NCBI GenBank assembly: GCA_030832825.1
Contig: JAURIJ010000003.1
Span: 62,001-126,000 of the forward strand
Length of the DNA stretch: 64,000 bases
Origin: Gammaproteobacteria bacterium
Lineage (GTDB): Bacteria; Pseudomonadota; Gammaproteobacteria; Pseudomonadales; Pseudohongiellaceae
Direction: 5' to 3'
Positions within the stretch are counted from its first letter, which is position 1; every line of letters begins with the position of its first letter. The notes beneath the pieces are model-generated. The model was not told where the DNA came from and searched no databases. It worked only from the letters and a program-made list of their open reading frames with translations. This document shows positions 1 to 7,571 of the stretch, piece after piece. The position numbers and the translations under genes are program-made.

Positions 1-360
1 AAGTTCGGCTGCGGCATCGCGGCCTGCGGTGCCTGCACGGTCATCGTCAACGGCAATCCGGTGCGCAGCTGCGTCACCCCGGTGAGTGCCATCGAAGGCG
101 CCGAGATCACCACCATCGAAGGTCTGGCCGTGAACGCGGCCGGCGGCCTCACACCGGTGCAGCAGGCCTGGATCGAGCATCAGGTGCCGCAGTGCGGCTA
201 CTGCCAGTCCGGCATGATCATGGCCGTGTCCGCCCTGCTGGCGACGAATCCTGCGCCCAGCGATGCCGAGATCGACGGCGCGATCACCAATGTCTGCCGC
301 TGCGGCACCTACCCGCGCATCCGCAGCGCCATCCGTTCCCTCACCGGCGCCACCGCCTGA
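1..360 (+). CDS. (2Fe-2S)-binding small subunit of a molybdenum hydroxylase (IorA-like), 5' truncated
   Basis: This is the C-terminal 119 residues of a small iron-sulfur subunit; the frame is open from base 1, so the start lies outside the window. It shows the end of a plant-ferredoxin-type 2Fe-2S site ([11 protein letters not shown]) followed by the second, helical 2Fe-2S domain with CGYCQSG and CRCGTY. This pattern is standard for the small subunits of isoquinoline 1-oxidoreductase, aldehyde oxidase and xanthine dehydrogenase families, which pass electrons from the molybdenum centre. The next gene, 17 bases downstream, encodes the matching large subunit, so the two form one enzyme. The family is clear; the substrate is not, and isoquinoline is only the name of the family prototype. 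Confidence 0.93.
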   Translation, partial: KFGCGIAACGACTVIVNGNPVRSCVTPVSAIEGAEITTIEGLAVNAAGGLTPVQQAWIEHQVPQCGYCQSGMIMAVSALLATNPAPSDAEIDGAITNVCRCGTYPRIRSAIRSLTGATA

Positions 361-377
361 GCCACTAGGAGCCCGCC

Positions 378-2594
378 ATGCCAATGAATCGACGTCGCTT
401 TCTGCTGGGCACTGCCATTGTCGGCGGCGGCCTGCTGCTGGGCTATGCCAGCACACGCCCGAGCAAGCATCAGCAAGCCAATGCCACGCTTGCCGGAAAT
501 GCCGCACCGTTCCTGACCACGTGGTTGAGAATTGCTCCCGACAATACCGTCACCGTGCTCGTGCCGCACTCCGAGATGGGGCAGGGCGTGCTGACGGCGC
601 TGCCGATGATGGCCGCCGACGAACTGGATGCCGACTGGAATCTGGTGCACGTCGAGCAGGCGCCGGCCACGGACCTCTTCGCCAATGGCGTGCTGGTGAA
701 AGGTTTCGCCACCTCACTCGGCGTCAGCATCCCCGGCTTTCTGGATGGCCTGGCCACGTCTGCCACCATGAAAGTGGCTGAAATCATGAACATGCAGATC
801 ACCGGCGGCAGCAGCTCCGTGCGCTTCACCGGCGAGCAGGGCATGCGGGTGGCGGGCGCAGCGGCCAGGAAGATGCTGCTGCAGGCAGCGGCGCAGCAGC
901 TGGAAGTGCCCGAATCCGAGCTGAGCACGCGACTCAGCCACGTGCATCACGAGGCCAGTGGCCGCTCCCTGAGCTACGGCGAACTGGCCAGTGCGGCAGC
1001 GCAGTTCGAGCCACCTGCCAACCCCGTGTTGAAGCGGCCGGAACAGTACACGCTGATGGGTCGACCCATCCCGCGTATCGACATCCCGGCCAAGGTGGAT
1101 GGCACGGCGCCCTTCGGCATCGATGCGCGCCCCGCCGGCATGCTCTATGCGGCCGTGAAGACGGCCCCGGTGTTCGGCAGCCGCCTCGCCTCGGTGGACA
1201 GTGCCAGCGCGCTGCAGCGGCGCGGCGTGGTGCGGGTGGTCGAGTTGGATGACGCCGTGGCCGTGGTGGCCGACAATTACTGGCGGGCACGCCAGGCACT
1301 GGATGCCATGGCCGTGAGCTTCGATTCAACAGCCAACGATGCCGTGACCACGCAGTCGATCTTCGCGCAATATGACCAGGCGCTGCAGGGCGAGCTGAGC
1401 GAGGACGTCGAGAAGGGCGACACCCCGGCGGCCATCTCCGCCGCCAATAGCGTCGTGGAAGCCACCTACCGCGTGCCCTATCTCGCGCATGCCGCGATGG
1501 AGCCGATGAACTGCACGGTGCATTTCCACGACGGACGCTGCGATGTGTGGACTGGCACCCAGGACAACCTTGGCATTCGCGGCCGCGTCGCAAGCCTGTC
1601 CGGTCTGGACGAGAACGCCGTGACGGTGCACGCGCACTATCTGGGTGGCGGCTTCGGCCGGCGCCTGCCCAATGCCACCAACACCATCGACCAGGCCACC
1701 CGCATCGCCATGCAGTTCGATGTCCCGGTGAAGACGGTATGGAGCCGCGAGGACGACATGCAGCAGGACTATTACCGTCCTGCCGTGACCAGCCGCTTCC
1801 GCGCCGGCTTCGATGCCGCGGGGCAGCTCACGGCCTGGGAGAACCACTACATCGGCAAGAACGAACCGGCCGAAGCCGCGCACACTCCCTACAGCATCCC
1901 GAACCAGTCCATTGCCTACGCCGACAGCCCGACGCACATCCCCTTCGGCGCCTGGCGCAGCGTGGCGCATTCGCAACACACCTTTTTCCTCGAATCCTTC
2001 GTGGACGAACTGGCCCACCATGCCGGGCAGAACCCTTACCAGTTCCGCCTCAACCTTCTGGCAGACAAACCGCGCCATGCCGCCGTGCTCAAGGCGGCGG
2101 CCGAGCGGGCCGGCTGGGATGGCAATCTGCCGGCCGGGCGGGCGCGGGGCATCGCGCTGCAGGAAAGCTTCGGCAGCATCGTCGCCCAGGTAGCGGAAGT
2201 GTCCATCGGGGAGGCGGGCGAGGTGCGTGTGCATCGGGTGACCTGTGCCATCGACTGCGGCAGGGCCGTCAACCCGGACACGGTGCGTTCACAGGCGGAA
2301 AGCGGCGTGATCTTCGGTCTCACGGCCGCGCTGTATGGCGAGATCACCATCGACAAGGGCGCTGTCGTGCAGCGCAACTTCAACGATTACGAGATGTTGC
2401 GCCTGCGCGAATCGCCCGAGATCGATGTGGTGACGATTGAATCCGGCGCCGCGCTCGGCGGCCTGGGCGAGCCGGCCACGCCGCCGATAGCGGCAGCGGT
2501 GGCCAATGCCCTGTACATCCTGACGGGGCAGCGCGTGCGCGAACTGCCTCTGAAGAACTACCGGTTCACCGCGGCGCCGTCCGAACGCGCCTGA
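378..2594 (+). CDS. Molybdopterin-binding large subunit of a molybdenum hydroxylase (IorB/aldehyde dehydrogenase type)
   Basis: The protein has 738 residues and begins with a twin-arginine signal (NRRRFLLG followed by a hydrophobic stretch), so it is probably exported folded with its cofactor to the periplasm. The body matches the IorB-type xanthine dehydrogenase family: GGGFGRRLP and AWRSVAHSQ contact the molybdopterin, and GLGEPATPP near the C-terminus carries the catalytic glutamate of the family. The start is set by AGGAG nine bases upstream of the ATG. It follows the 2Fe-2S subunit in an operon. The 3' end overlaps the convergent redoxin-fusion gene by 37 bp. It probably oxidises an aldehyde or N-heteroaromatic substrate; the exact substrate cannot be read from sequence. 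Confidence 0.9.
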   Translation: MPMNRRRFLLGTAIVGGGLLLGYASTRPSKHQQANATLAGNAAPFLTTWLRIAPDNTVTVLVPHSEMGQGVLTALPMMAADELDADWNLVHVEQAPATDLFANGVLVKGFATSLGVSIPGFLDGLATSATMKVAEIMNMQITGGSSSVRFTGEQGMRVAGAAARKMLLQAAAQQLEVPESELSTRLSHVHHEASGRSLSYGELASAAAQFEPPANPVLKRPEQYTLMGRPIPRIDIPAKVDGTAPFGIDARPAGMLYAAVKTAPVFGSRLASVDSASALQRRGVVRVVELDDAVAVVADNYWRARQALDAMAVSFDSTANDAVTTQSIFAQYDQALQGELSEDVEKGDTPAAISAANSVVEATYRVPYLAHAAMEPMNCTVHFHDGRCDVWTGTQDNLGIRGRVASLSGLDENAVTVHAHYLGGGFGRRLPNATNTIDQATRIAMQFDVPVKTVWSREDDMQQDYYRPAVTSRFRAGFDAAGQLTAWENHYIGKNEPAEAAHTPYSIPNQSIAYADSPTHIPFGAWRSVAHSQHTFFLESFVDELAHHAGQNPYQFRLNLLADKPRHAAVLKAAAERAGWDGNLPAGRARGIALQESFGSIVAQVAEVSIGEAGEVRVHRVTCAIDCGRAVNPDTVRSQAESGVIFGLTAALYGEITIDKGAVVQRNFNDYEMLRLRESPEIDVVTIESGAALGGLGEPATPPIAAAVANALYILTGQRVRELPLKNYRFTAAPSERA

Positions 2595-4546
2595 GCCTGT
2601 CGCTGGGTGCTCATCAGTTGATGGAACTCGGCGAATTCCAGCCCGCCTGACTTGTCCTTGTCGAGCACGACGAAGGCCATGGCCAGGCGCTGGCGGGCGC
2701 GCTCCGGCATCTCGTCCAGCACGATCCTGCCATCCTGGTTGGTATCCATGAAGCCCATGCTGAGGCTGGTCACGTACTCCTGCCGATCGATCTGCTGCAC
2801 GTCGTCCTCTTTGTTCGCATAGCGGAAGGACACCCCGCCATAGAGCATCTCCTCCCAGGTCTGCTCCCCGAAGCTCACTTGCGCCGTCGCATCCGGATTG
2901 CTCGGATTGTTGGTGGAATTGTCATACACCATGCTGTGGATCAGCCGTGTGCCGGCCGGGGCGTAGAGCGGCTCCTCCAGCTGAAAGTAGCGCTGCCAAT
3001 TGAAATCGTAGTGCGGCACGGACAGCAGCAGCTCCTCGCGGCCATCGGGATAGATCACGGTGAAGCTGGCGCTGCGCCCGCGGTAATGCGCGTGGGGGAA
3101 CAGGCTGTAGATCACCGCATCCTTCTGGAACTGGTAATAGGCGCGCTCCTCGTCCTGACCTTCCCCCGGCGGAATCTCGATATCCACATTGAGGATGGCG
3201 TAGTGCTGCAGGGTGTACTCGGGTGGCTCGTCGGCGAAGTACAGCCCGATGCGGGTCTGGTCCACGGTTTCACGGCCGTAGGTGGTGTAGTGCATCTGGC
3301 TGAAGAAGGTGGCGCCTGCCGGCACCAGGATGCCCGTGCTCTCGGGATACTCGTAGATCTCATTGCCCGGAACGAAGGTCATCAACTGGGACTGTAGCAG
3401 GGCATCCCCAATTGGCGTGCCAAGGTCGATCTCCAACGGCTCGTCGCGCAGGCCGAAAGTGGCGATGGCGTGATGCAGCACCTGGCGATCACTGGGAACG
3501 ATCTGCACGGCGCGCACCCAGACATCGTGATCGAGCGGGTTGTCGACACTCAGGATCTGATAGTCCAGCGTGCCGGTGGCGGGCACGGAGTAGGCCGGCA
3601 GGTCGACGATCAGATCGGGCTCGCCCAGCTCCCAGGCATTGTCGGGCTCGACCACCGCCAGCAGCGGGTCTTCGCCCTCGCCGCGCGGCGCTCCCGCATC
3701 GATCCAGCGCACCAGCGTCTGCGCCTGCTCGATGCTCAGGCTCATGTCGTGCTTGAAGCGATTGACCTGCGGGTCGGCATGCCAGGGCGGCATGCGCTTG
3801 GTGAGAATCACTTCGCGAATCATGGGCGAGAAGCCCTGCACCATCTGATGGCTGTTCATGGCCCAGGGTCCGATGCCACCGGGGCGGTGGCAGCTGGCAC
3901 ATTTTTCCACGAGCAGGGGAGCGATCTCGGAGGCATAGCCTGGCACACGCACGGCAACGGCCACCGGCAGTGCGTCGAATCCGGCATCGGTGGCTGGCGT
4001 GCGTCGCGCCTGCGCCAGAGGCCCGCCCTTGAGCAGTGCGTCCAGCGCCTGGGCGAGGTAGTTCTCTCCGGTACCATCCGCCTGCGCCGTCGCTGGCCCC
4101 TGATACACGATCTCCCAGCGCGCCGGGTCGATCACCAGGACTTCGCCGGCATGCTGCAGGCCCAGAGTCGCGGTGACGAGGCCGCCCTCATCGAGCAGCA
4201 ACGGCGCCGCGATGCCTTGCGACTGTCTGCTCGCCACGGCCGCCTCGCGCGTGAGGGCCGCTTCGGCGTTGATCAGGAAAAAGGGGATCTGGCGTGACGC
4301 ATGGCGGGCAATCTCGTCTTCCACCCGCGCGGCGGCGCTCGCCACCGCAGGAGAATCGGTGCGGTGGCTCATCAACACCACGGCATCGGCGTCGCGCTGG
4401 TAATGCAGCTTCACGGCCTGACCGCGATCATCCAGCAACAGGAAATCCGGCGCCTCGGCGGCAAGGACGGGCAGCGCCGCAGGGATGGAAACGGCCAGTA
4501 ACAGCGCGACACGCAGCCGACGCAGCAAAAGACAATGCAGGGACAT
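2558..4546 (-). CDS. Exported multidomain protein: redoxin, cytochrome c motif, copper-monooxygenase-like region, EF-hands
   Basis: I place the start at the ATG at 4546, after GGAGG and before a signal peptide (hydrophobic stretch ending near VLAAEA); the ORF-track start 21 codons upstream lacks such support. The 662-residue protein has, in order, a redoxin/thioredoxin-like domain (about 30-180), a haem c motif CASCHRP near residue 220, a long beta-rich region resembling ascorbate-dependent type II copper monooxygenases (about 310-580, with HH, HxH-type pairs and QMHYTTYG), and two EF-hand loops near the C-terminus (DTNQDGRIVLDE and DKDKSGGLEFAE). Families of this architecture are uncharacterised. 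It lies downstream of oxyR in the same direction with a 130 bp gap, so a redox-stress role is an inference. The monooxygenase reaction is also inferred. Confidence 0.75.
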   Translation of the reverse strand: MSLHCLLLRRLRVALLLAVSIPAALPVLAAEAPDFLLLDDRGQAVKLHYQRDADAVVLMSHRTDSPAVASAAARVEDEIARHASRQIPFFLINAEAALTREAAVASRQSQGIAAPLLLDEGGLVTATLGLQHAGEVLVIDPARWEIVYQGPATAQADGTGENYLAQALDALLKGGPLAQARRTPATDAGFDALPVAVAVRVPGYASEIAPLLVEKCASCHRPGGIGPWAMNSHQMVQGFSPMIREVILTKRMPPWHADPQVNRFKHDMSLSIEQAQTLVRWIDAGAPRGEGEDPLLAVVEPDNAWELGEPDLIVDLPAYSVPATGTLDYQILSVDNPLDHDVWVRAVQIVPSDRQVLHHAIATFGLRDEPLEIDLGTPIGDALLQSQLMTFVPGNEIYEYPESTGILVPAGATFFSQMHYTTYGRETVDQTRIGLYFADEPPEYTLQHYAILNVDIEIPPGEGQDEERAYYQFQKDAVIYSLFPHAHYRGRSASFTVIYPDGREELLLSVPHYDFNWQRYFQLEEPLYAPAGTRLIHSMVYDNSTNNPSNPDATAQVSFGEQTWEEMLYGGVSFRYANKEDDVQQIDRQEYVTSLSMGFMDTNQDGRIVLDEMPERARQRLAMAFVVLDKDKSGGLEFAEFHQLMSTQRQAQARSDGAAVNR

Positions 4547-4559
4547 GAAAGCCTCCGGA

Positions 4560-4586
4560 ATGCGGGCATTGACAGACAGCCCGCAT
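4560..4586 (-). promoter_or_regulatory. Perfect 8-bp hairpin directly upstream of the redoxin-fusion Shine-Dalgarno
   Basis: ATGCGGGC and GCCCGCAT form a perfect 8-bp stem around an 11-base loop, ending only a few bases before the GGAGG ribosome binding site of the gene starting at 4546. It could insulate or modulate translation in an oxyR read-through transcript, or end some of that transcript. There is no U-run, so it is not a standard intrinsic terminator. Function is inferred from position only. Confidence 0.4.
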
Positions 4587-4676
4587 GGTAATGCTTCGCA
4601 TGGGCACAATGAACGCTGGCAAGCGGTGCCACAATGCTTTTGCAGAATCTGCGCACAGATTCCAGTTTTCGCTCAG

Positions 4677-5600
4677 CTACGAGGCGTCATCGGCGGCCTT
4701 GCCGGAGAGATAGTTCTGCTTGATGAATTCCCCCAGCAGCTCGAATTCCTGACCCCGCGTGCTGGCGCGGCGCCAGACCAGCCCGATTTCCCGAAAGCTG
4801 TCCTTGTCCAGTGCCGTGGTCTTGATGCGGGTGTTCTTCAGCAGGGCGGAGCCGATGGCCATTTCCGGAAGATAGGTCACCCCGAGATCGGCATCGACCA
4901 TCTGTACCAGGGTCAGCAGACTGGTGGCCGTGATGTCGCTCACCTTGTCGGCATTGGTGATGCTGCAGGCAGACAGGGCGTGATCGCGCAGACAGTGGCC
5001 GTCTTCCAGCAGCAGGATGCTGTCCTCGGGCAAGTCACTGACCTGACGCGCGTCCTTGGGCACCAGCGCGCTCTTGGCCTGATGGGCCAGATAGAAGCGA
5101 TCCTTGAACAGGGGCAGTTCGCTCACATTGCGCAGATCGTAGGGCAGAGCGATCAGGATGATGTCGAGTTCGCCATCCATCAAATGCGCGTAGACACGCT
5201 CGGTGAGGTCTTCCTTCAGGTAGAGCTTGAGATCGGGATAGGCCTTGCGCAGTGCCGGCAGCAGACGCGGCAGCAGGAACGGGGCAATCGTCGGGATCAC
5301 GCCAAGCTTGAGCTGCCCGGTCAAGGGTTGCTGATTGCCCTGCGCGATGTCGACCAGTTCCTCGAGATCGCGCAGCACCTGACGCGCCCGCACGGCGATC
5401 TGCCGCCCCAGATTCGTGACGGTGACATTCTTGTTGGTGCGATCCACGAGCTGGATGTTGAGCGTGCTCTCCAGCTCTCGAATGGCCACGCTGAAAGCTG
5501 GCTGGGAAACGAAGCAGGCCTCGGCCGCCTTGCCGAAGTGCCCGATCTGGTCCAGGGCAACGAAGTAACGCAGCTGCTTGGTGGTGGGCAGATGTTGCAT
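4677..5600 (-). CDS. oxyR: Hydrogen-peroxide-sensing LysR-type regulator OxyR
   Basis: This 307-residue protein is a full-length OxyR. It has an N-terminal winged helix-turn-helix (FGKAAEACFVSQPAFSVAIRE) and the sensor segment EDGHCLRDHALSAC. There C203 and C212 are spaced as are the peroxidatic C199 and resolving C208 of E. coli OxyR. Oxidation to the disulfide activates transcription of peroxide defence genes such as ahpCF, which also lies in this window (39.3-41.6 kb). The divergent 277 bp region upstream holds a strong candidate OxyR operator and an apparent small RNA unit. The gene is followed, in the same direction, by the redoxin-fusion gene. Confidence 0.95.
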   Translation of the reverse strand: MQHLPTTKQLRYFVALDQIGHFGKAAEACFVSQPAFSVAIRELESTLNIQLVDRTNKNVTVTNLGRQIAVRARQVLRDLEELVDIAQGNQQPLTGQLKLGVIPTIAPFLLPRLLPALRKAYPDLKLYLKEDLTERVYAHLMDGELDIILIALPYDLRNVSELPLFKDRFYLAHQAKSALVPKDARQVSDLPEDSILLLEDGHCLRDHALSACSITNADKVSDITATSLLTLVQMVDADLGVTYLPEMAIGSALLKNTRIKTTALDKDSFREIGLVWRRASTRGQEFELLGEFIKQNYLSGKAADDAS

Positions 5601-5635
5601 GACAGGCTCCTGTGCGATGGGTTTGCCGAAGGCTA

Positions 5636-5672
5636 ATCGACTTTCAATATCGTCGCAATAGCTTTAATCCAT
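5636..5672. promoter_or_regulatory. Candidate OxyR operator in the oxyR divergent region
   Basis: Four quarter-sites occur at the exact OxyR spacing of 4-7-4-7-4-7-4 bases: ATCG, ATAT, ATAG and CCAT, against the consensus ATAG, CTAT, ATAG, CTAT (13 of 16 positions). The inner T and A of the second half (ATAGCTTTAATCCAT) also match. The site ends two bases before the weak -35 region of the candidate small RNA promoter, the usual placement for OxyR activation, and lies 36 bases upstream of the oxyR start codon, which suits autoregulation. Confidence 0.6.
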
Positions 5673-5673
5673 T

Positions 5674-5702
5674 TCCTGTATGAATCCGGACGGGCCTATG
5701 AT
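5674..5702 (+). promoter_or_regulatory. Candidate sigma-70 promoter of the oxyR-divergent RNA
   Basis: A good -10 element TATGAT (5697-5702) is preceded, with 17-bp spacing, by a poor -35 (TCCTGT). A weak -35 next to the OxyR operator fits an activator-dependent promoter. Predicted start of transcription is near 5709. Confidence 0.45.
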
Positions 5703-5708
5703 CGCGCC

Positions 5709-5790
5709 ATGTGTTGAGGAACACCGCAAGCATACGAGTGACAGGCCCTTGCCGGAGCACGCTACCCCATGGAGTGCTCCGGTTTTTTTT
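5709..5790 (+). ncRNA. Candidate OxyR-dependent small RNA (about 82 nt), in the genomic position of OxyS
   Basis: The segment from the predicted start to the end of a strong intrinsic terminator looks like a complete bacterial small RNA. It has a 5' hairpin (GUGUU-GAGG-AACAC, 5711-5724), a roughly 27-nt unstructured linker, and a terminator stem with eight U residues. It is transcribed divergently from oxyR, as OxyS is in enterobacteria, and an OxyR-type operator sits directly upstream of its promoter. No sequence similarity to E. coli OxyS is claimed. The alternative is a 5' attenuator for the downstream NnrU-like gene; an ORF frame also runs through it, but high GC explains that. Confidence 0.5.
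5752..5790 (+). terminator. Strong Rho-independent terminator of the oxyR-divergent RNA
   Basis: CCGGAGCAC and GTGCTCCGG form a perfect 9-bp stem with a 13-base loop, followed at once by TTTTTTTT. It stands in front of, not behind, an annotated gene on the + strand. So it must end either an independent small RNA or a leader transcript. Confidence 0.85.
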
Positions 5791-5877
5791 GCCTGCGATA
5801 TACATCGATTCGGCGCCATAGTATCTTCGCCCGCCACACTCGGGAGCCGGTCACCCCGGCCGGATACGGACAAGACA

Positions 5878-6438
5878 GTGATCCTCTTGATACTCGGACT
5901 GGCACTGTGCTTCGGTGCACAGGCGGCCTGCACAGGCGAACGCGGCCGGACACTGGCACAGGCGCTGGGACGTCTTCGCCAGCTCGCCCTGGTCACTGCT
6001 GCAGCGATAGTCGGGAGCACCCTGGTGATTGCCGGCAAGAGCAGCGCCGCGTTCATCCAGATCTGGGTGCCCGCGTTCCCTCTGCGCGACAAGACCAATC
6101 TCGTGATGATTGCCGCGTGCATCGCGTTCGCTGCCGGCCTGCTGCCGGATTCACACACACGCGTACTCGTTCGTCACCCCTTGCTTGTCGGTCTGGCACT
6201 GGCGGGCATTGCCCATCTGCTCTCGAATGGGGATCTCGCTTCAATGGTGCTCTTCGGTTTGCCGACGTTGTGGGTGCTGCTGCAAGTGGTCGTGCGCGAG
6301 CGCAAGGGCCTGGCCACGCCAGGGGAGCCTGGACTGCAATGGGACGTCGCGGCAATCCTGCTGGGCATGATTGCCTACGGTGGACTTTTGGTGTTTCATG
6401 GGCCCCTGTTCGGGTTTGCGCTGACAGGTCCGTTATAG
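5878..6438 (+). CDS. NnrU-like integral membrane protein
   Basis: The ORF track begins at 5680, but residues before ILLILGLALCFGAQ have no family match and would run through the terminator. I therefore prefer the GTG at 5878 (186 residues), although its ribosome binding site is weak. The protein has about five membrane helices and NnrU-family signatures: an N-terminal ILGLALCFGAQ helix and the RHPLLVGLALAGIAHLLSNGDLASMVLFG block (quoted here in part: HLLSNGDLASMVLFG). NnrU proteins were named for association with nitrite/nitric oxide reduction in rhizobia, but the biochemical role is unknown. No denitrification genes are nearby. Confidence 0.75.
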   Translation: MILLILGLALCFGAQAACTGERGRTLAQALGRLRQLALVTAAAIVGSTLVIAGKSSAAFIQIWVPAFPLRDKTNLVMIAACIAFAAGLLPDSHTRVLVRHPLLVGLALAGIAHLLSNGDLASMVLFGLPTLWVLLQVVVRERKGLATPGEPGLQWDVAAILLGMIAYGGLLVFHGPLFGFALTGPL

Positions 6439-6465
6439 GACGGGGCCGGAGGGGGATGCCAGATC

Positions 6466-6930
6466 ATGCAAATTCAGGTGGTGAAGTTCACGCGTTTGTT
6501 GACGCGCACAACCGGCGTCATGGCCATGGCGCTGAGCTTGCCCGCACACATACTCGCCCAGCCCGGCAGTGCACAGGCGGCGCCGCAATGGTCAGGCATA
6601 TGGAACGCCGAAGGCAGTCTTCTGACTCTCAGGGTCACCCATCAGAACGATCAGTTGAATGTAGAACCCCTCGTGACCATGGGCTACGAATGGCGCAACA
6701 GCGTCGGGGAAATCAGAGGCAACAGCGCCACGCTCGATGTCGAATACCAGGGAGTTGTGGCGCGGGTGCTGGTGCAACTGGGCAACGACAACACCGCCAT
6801 GGTGCGCGCGCTGAGTTGCCAGCCGGACTACCATGTTGTTTGCGCCCTGGTCCAGAACCAGCAGGCGCTCTTCCGCAGGACAGGCTCGGCGAACGCCCAG
6901 TCGGGTGTCACGGGTTCCGCCACCAACTGA
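6466..6930 (+). CDS. Small exported protein of unknown function
   Basis: This 154-residue ORF begins 27 bases after the NnrU-like gene, possibly in one transcript. A signal peptide is visible (hydrophobic GVMAMALSLPAHILA with a processing site near SAQAA). The rest looks like a small beta-rich secreted domain (SGIWNAEGSLLTLRV, then alternating hydrophobic strands) with two cysteines about ten residues apart (LSCQPDYHVVCAL) that could form a disulfide. I do not recognise a family. Codon use matches its neighbours. Confidence 0.65.
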   Translation: MQIQVVKFTRLLTRTTGVMAMALSLPAHILAQPGSAQAAPQWSGIWNAEGSLLTLRVTHQNDQLNVEPLVTMGYEWRNSVGEIRGNSATLDVEYQGVVARVLVQLGNDNTAMVRALSCQPDYHVVCALVQNQQALFRRTGSANAQSGVTGSATN

Positions 6931-6931
6931 C

Positions 6932-6957
6932 GCGGCCCGACGCTGGCGTCAGGCCGC
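6932..6957. terminator. Bidirectional hairpin between convergent genes
   Basis: GCGGCC/GGCCGC and GACGC/GCGTC form a near-continuous stem just after the stop of the exported protein gene and just before the clpP stop on the other strand. There is no T-run in either direction, so it may act as an mRNA 3' stabiliser or a weak terminator. Confidence 0.5.
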
Positions 6958-6963
6958 AATGCC

Positions 6964-7554
6964 TCAACCCAATTCAGACATGTTCATGATCCTGCGGCCG
7001 ACGATGCCGTACTCGATCGCCTCTTCCACTGTCATCCAGTAGTCCCGATCCGTATCCCGCGCGACTCGCTCCAGCGGCTGTCCCGTTTCGTTGGCGATGA
7101 GACGATTGATGCGCTCGCGCATCTTGATGATCTGCTCGGCCTGAATCTTGATGTCCGAGGCGCGACCGCGCGAACCGCCCGAGGGCTGATGCACGAGAAA
7201 CCGCGTGTTGGGCAAACTGAAGCGGTTCTCCTTCTTCGCAGCCAGATAGATCGTGGTGGCGGCGCTGGCGACCCAGCCGGTGCCCACCACACGCACTTCG
7301 GGCTTGATGAACTTGATCATGTCGTACACGACGTCGCCCGACTCCACATGCCCGCCCGGCGAGCTGATGTAGAGGGTGATCGGCTCATCGCCGGCGGCGG
7401 CCAGGGCCAGCAGCTTCTCCGTGACGGAGCGCGCGAGCCTTTCGTCGATCTCGCCGAAGATCGTGATCGAGCGTGACTTGAAGAGCTTCTCGTCGATGAA
7501 GCGGCTCGTGGGCGCTTCGACAACCGGCTGTTCGGGGGATTCATTCGCGTGCAT
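6964..7554 (-). CDS. ClpP-family serine protease subunit (orphan paralogue)
   Basis: The 196-residue protein has the ClpP fold signatures and full catalytic triad: Ser98 in WVASAAT, His122 in FLVHQPSGG and Asp171 in DTDRDYW, at the same positions as in mature E. coli ClpP. The flanking residues differ from housekeeping ClpP (ASA rather than ASMG, HQPSGGSRGRASD rather than HQPLGG.QGQATD). It is not next to tig or clpX but 17 bp downstream of an RND exporter gene in the same direction. It is therefore probably a second, specialised ClpP that either forms a mixed barrel or works with a different partner. GGAG precedes the ATG. Confidence 0.85.
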   Translation of the reverse strand: MHANESPEQPVVEAPTSRFIDEKLFKSRSITIFGEIDERLARSVTEKLLALAAAGDEPITLYISSPGGHVESGDVVYDMIKFIKPEVRVVGTGWVASAATTIYLAAKKENRFSLPNTRFLVHQPSGGSRGRASDIKIQAEQIIKMRERINRLIANETGQPLERVARDTDRDYWMTVEEAIEYGIVGRRIMNMSELG

Positions 7555-7571
7555 AGACTACTCCAGTAGTT

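Noticed and set aside
5680-5877. N-terminal extension of the NnrU-like ORF
   Set aside because: It runs through a perfect intrinsic terminator and a promoter, has no NnrU similarity, and is explained by chance open frame.
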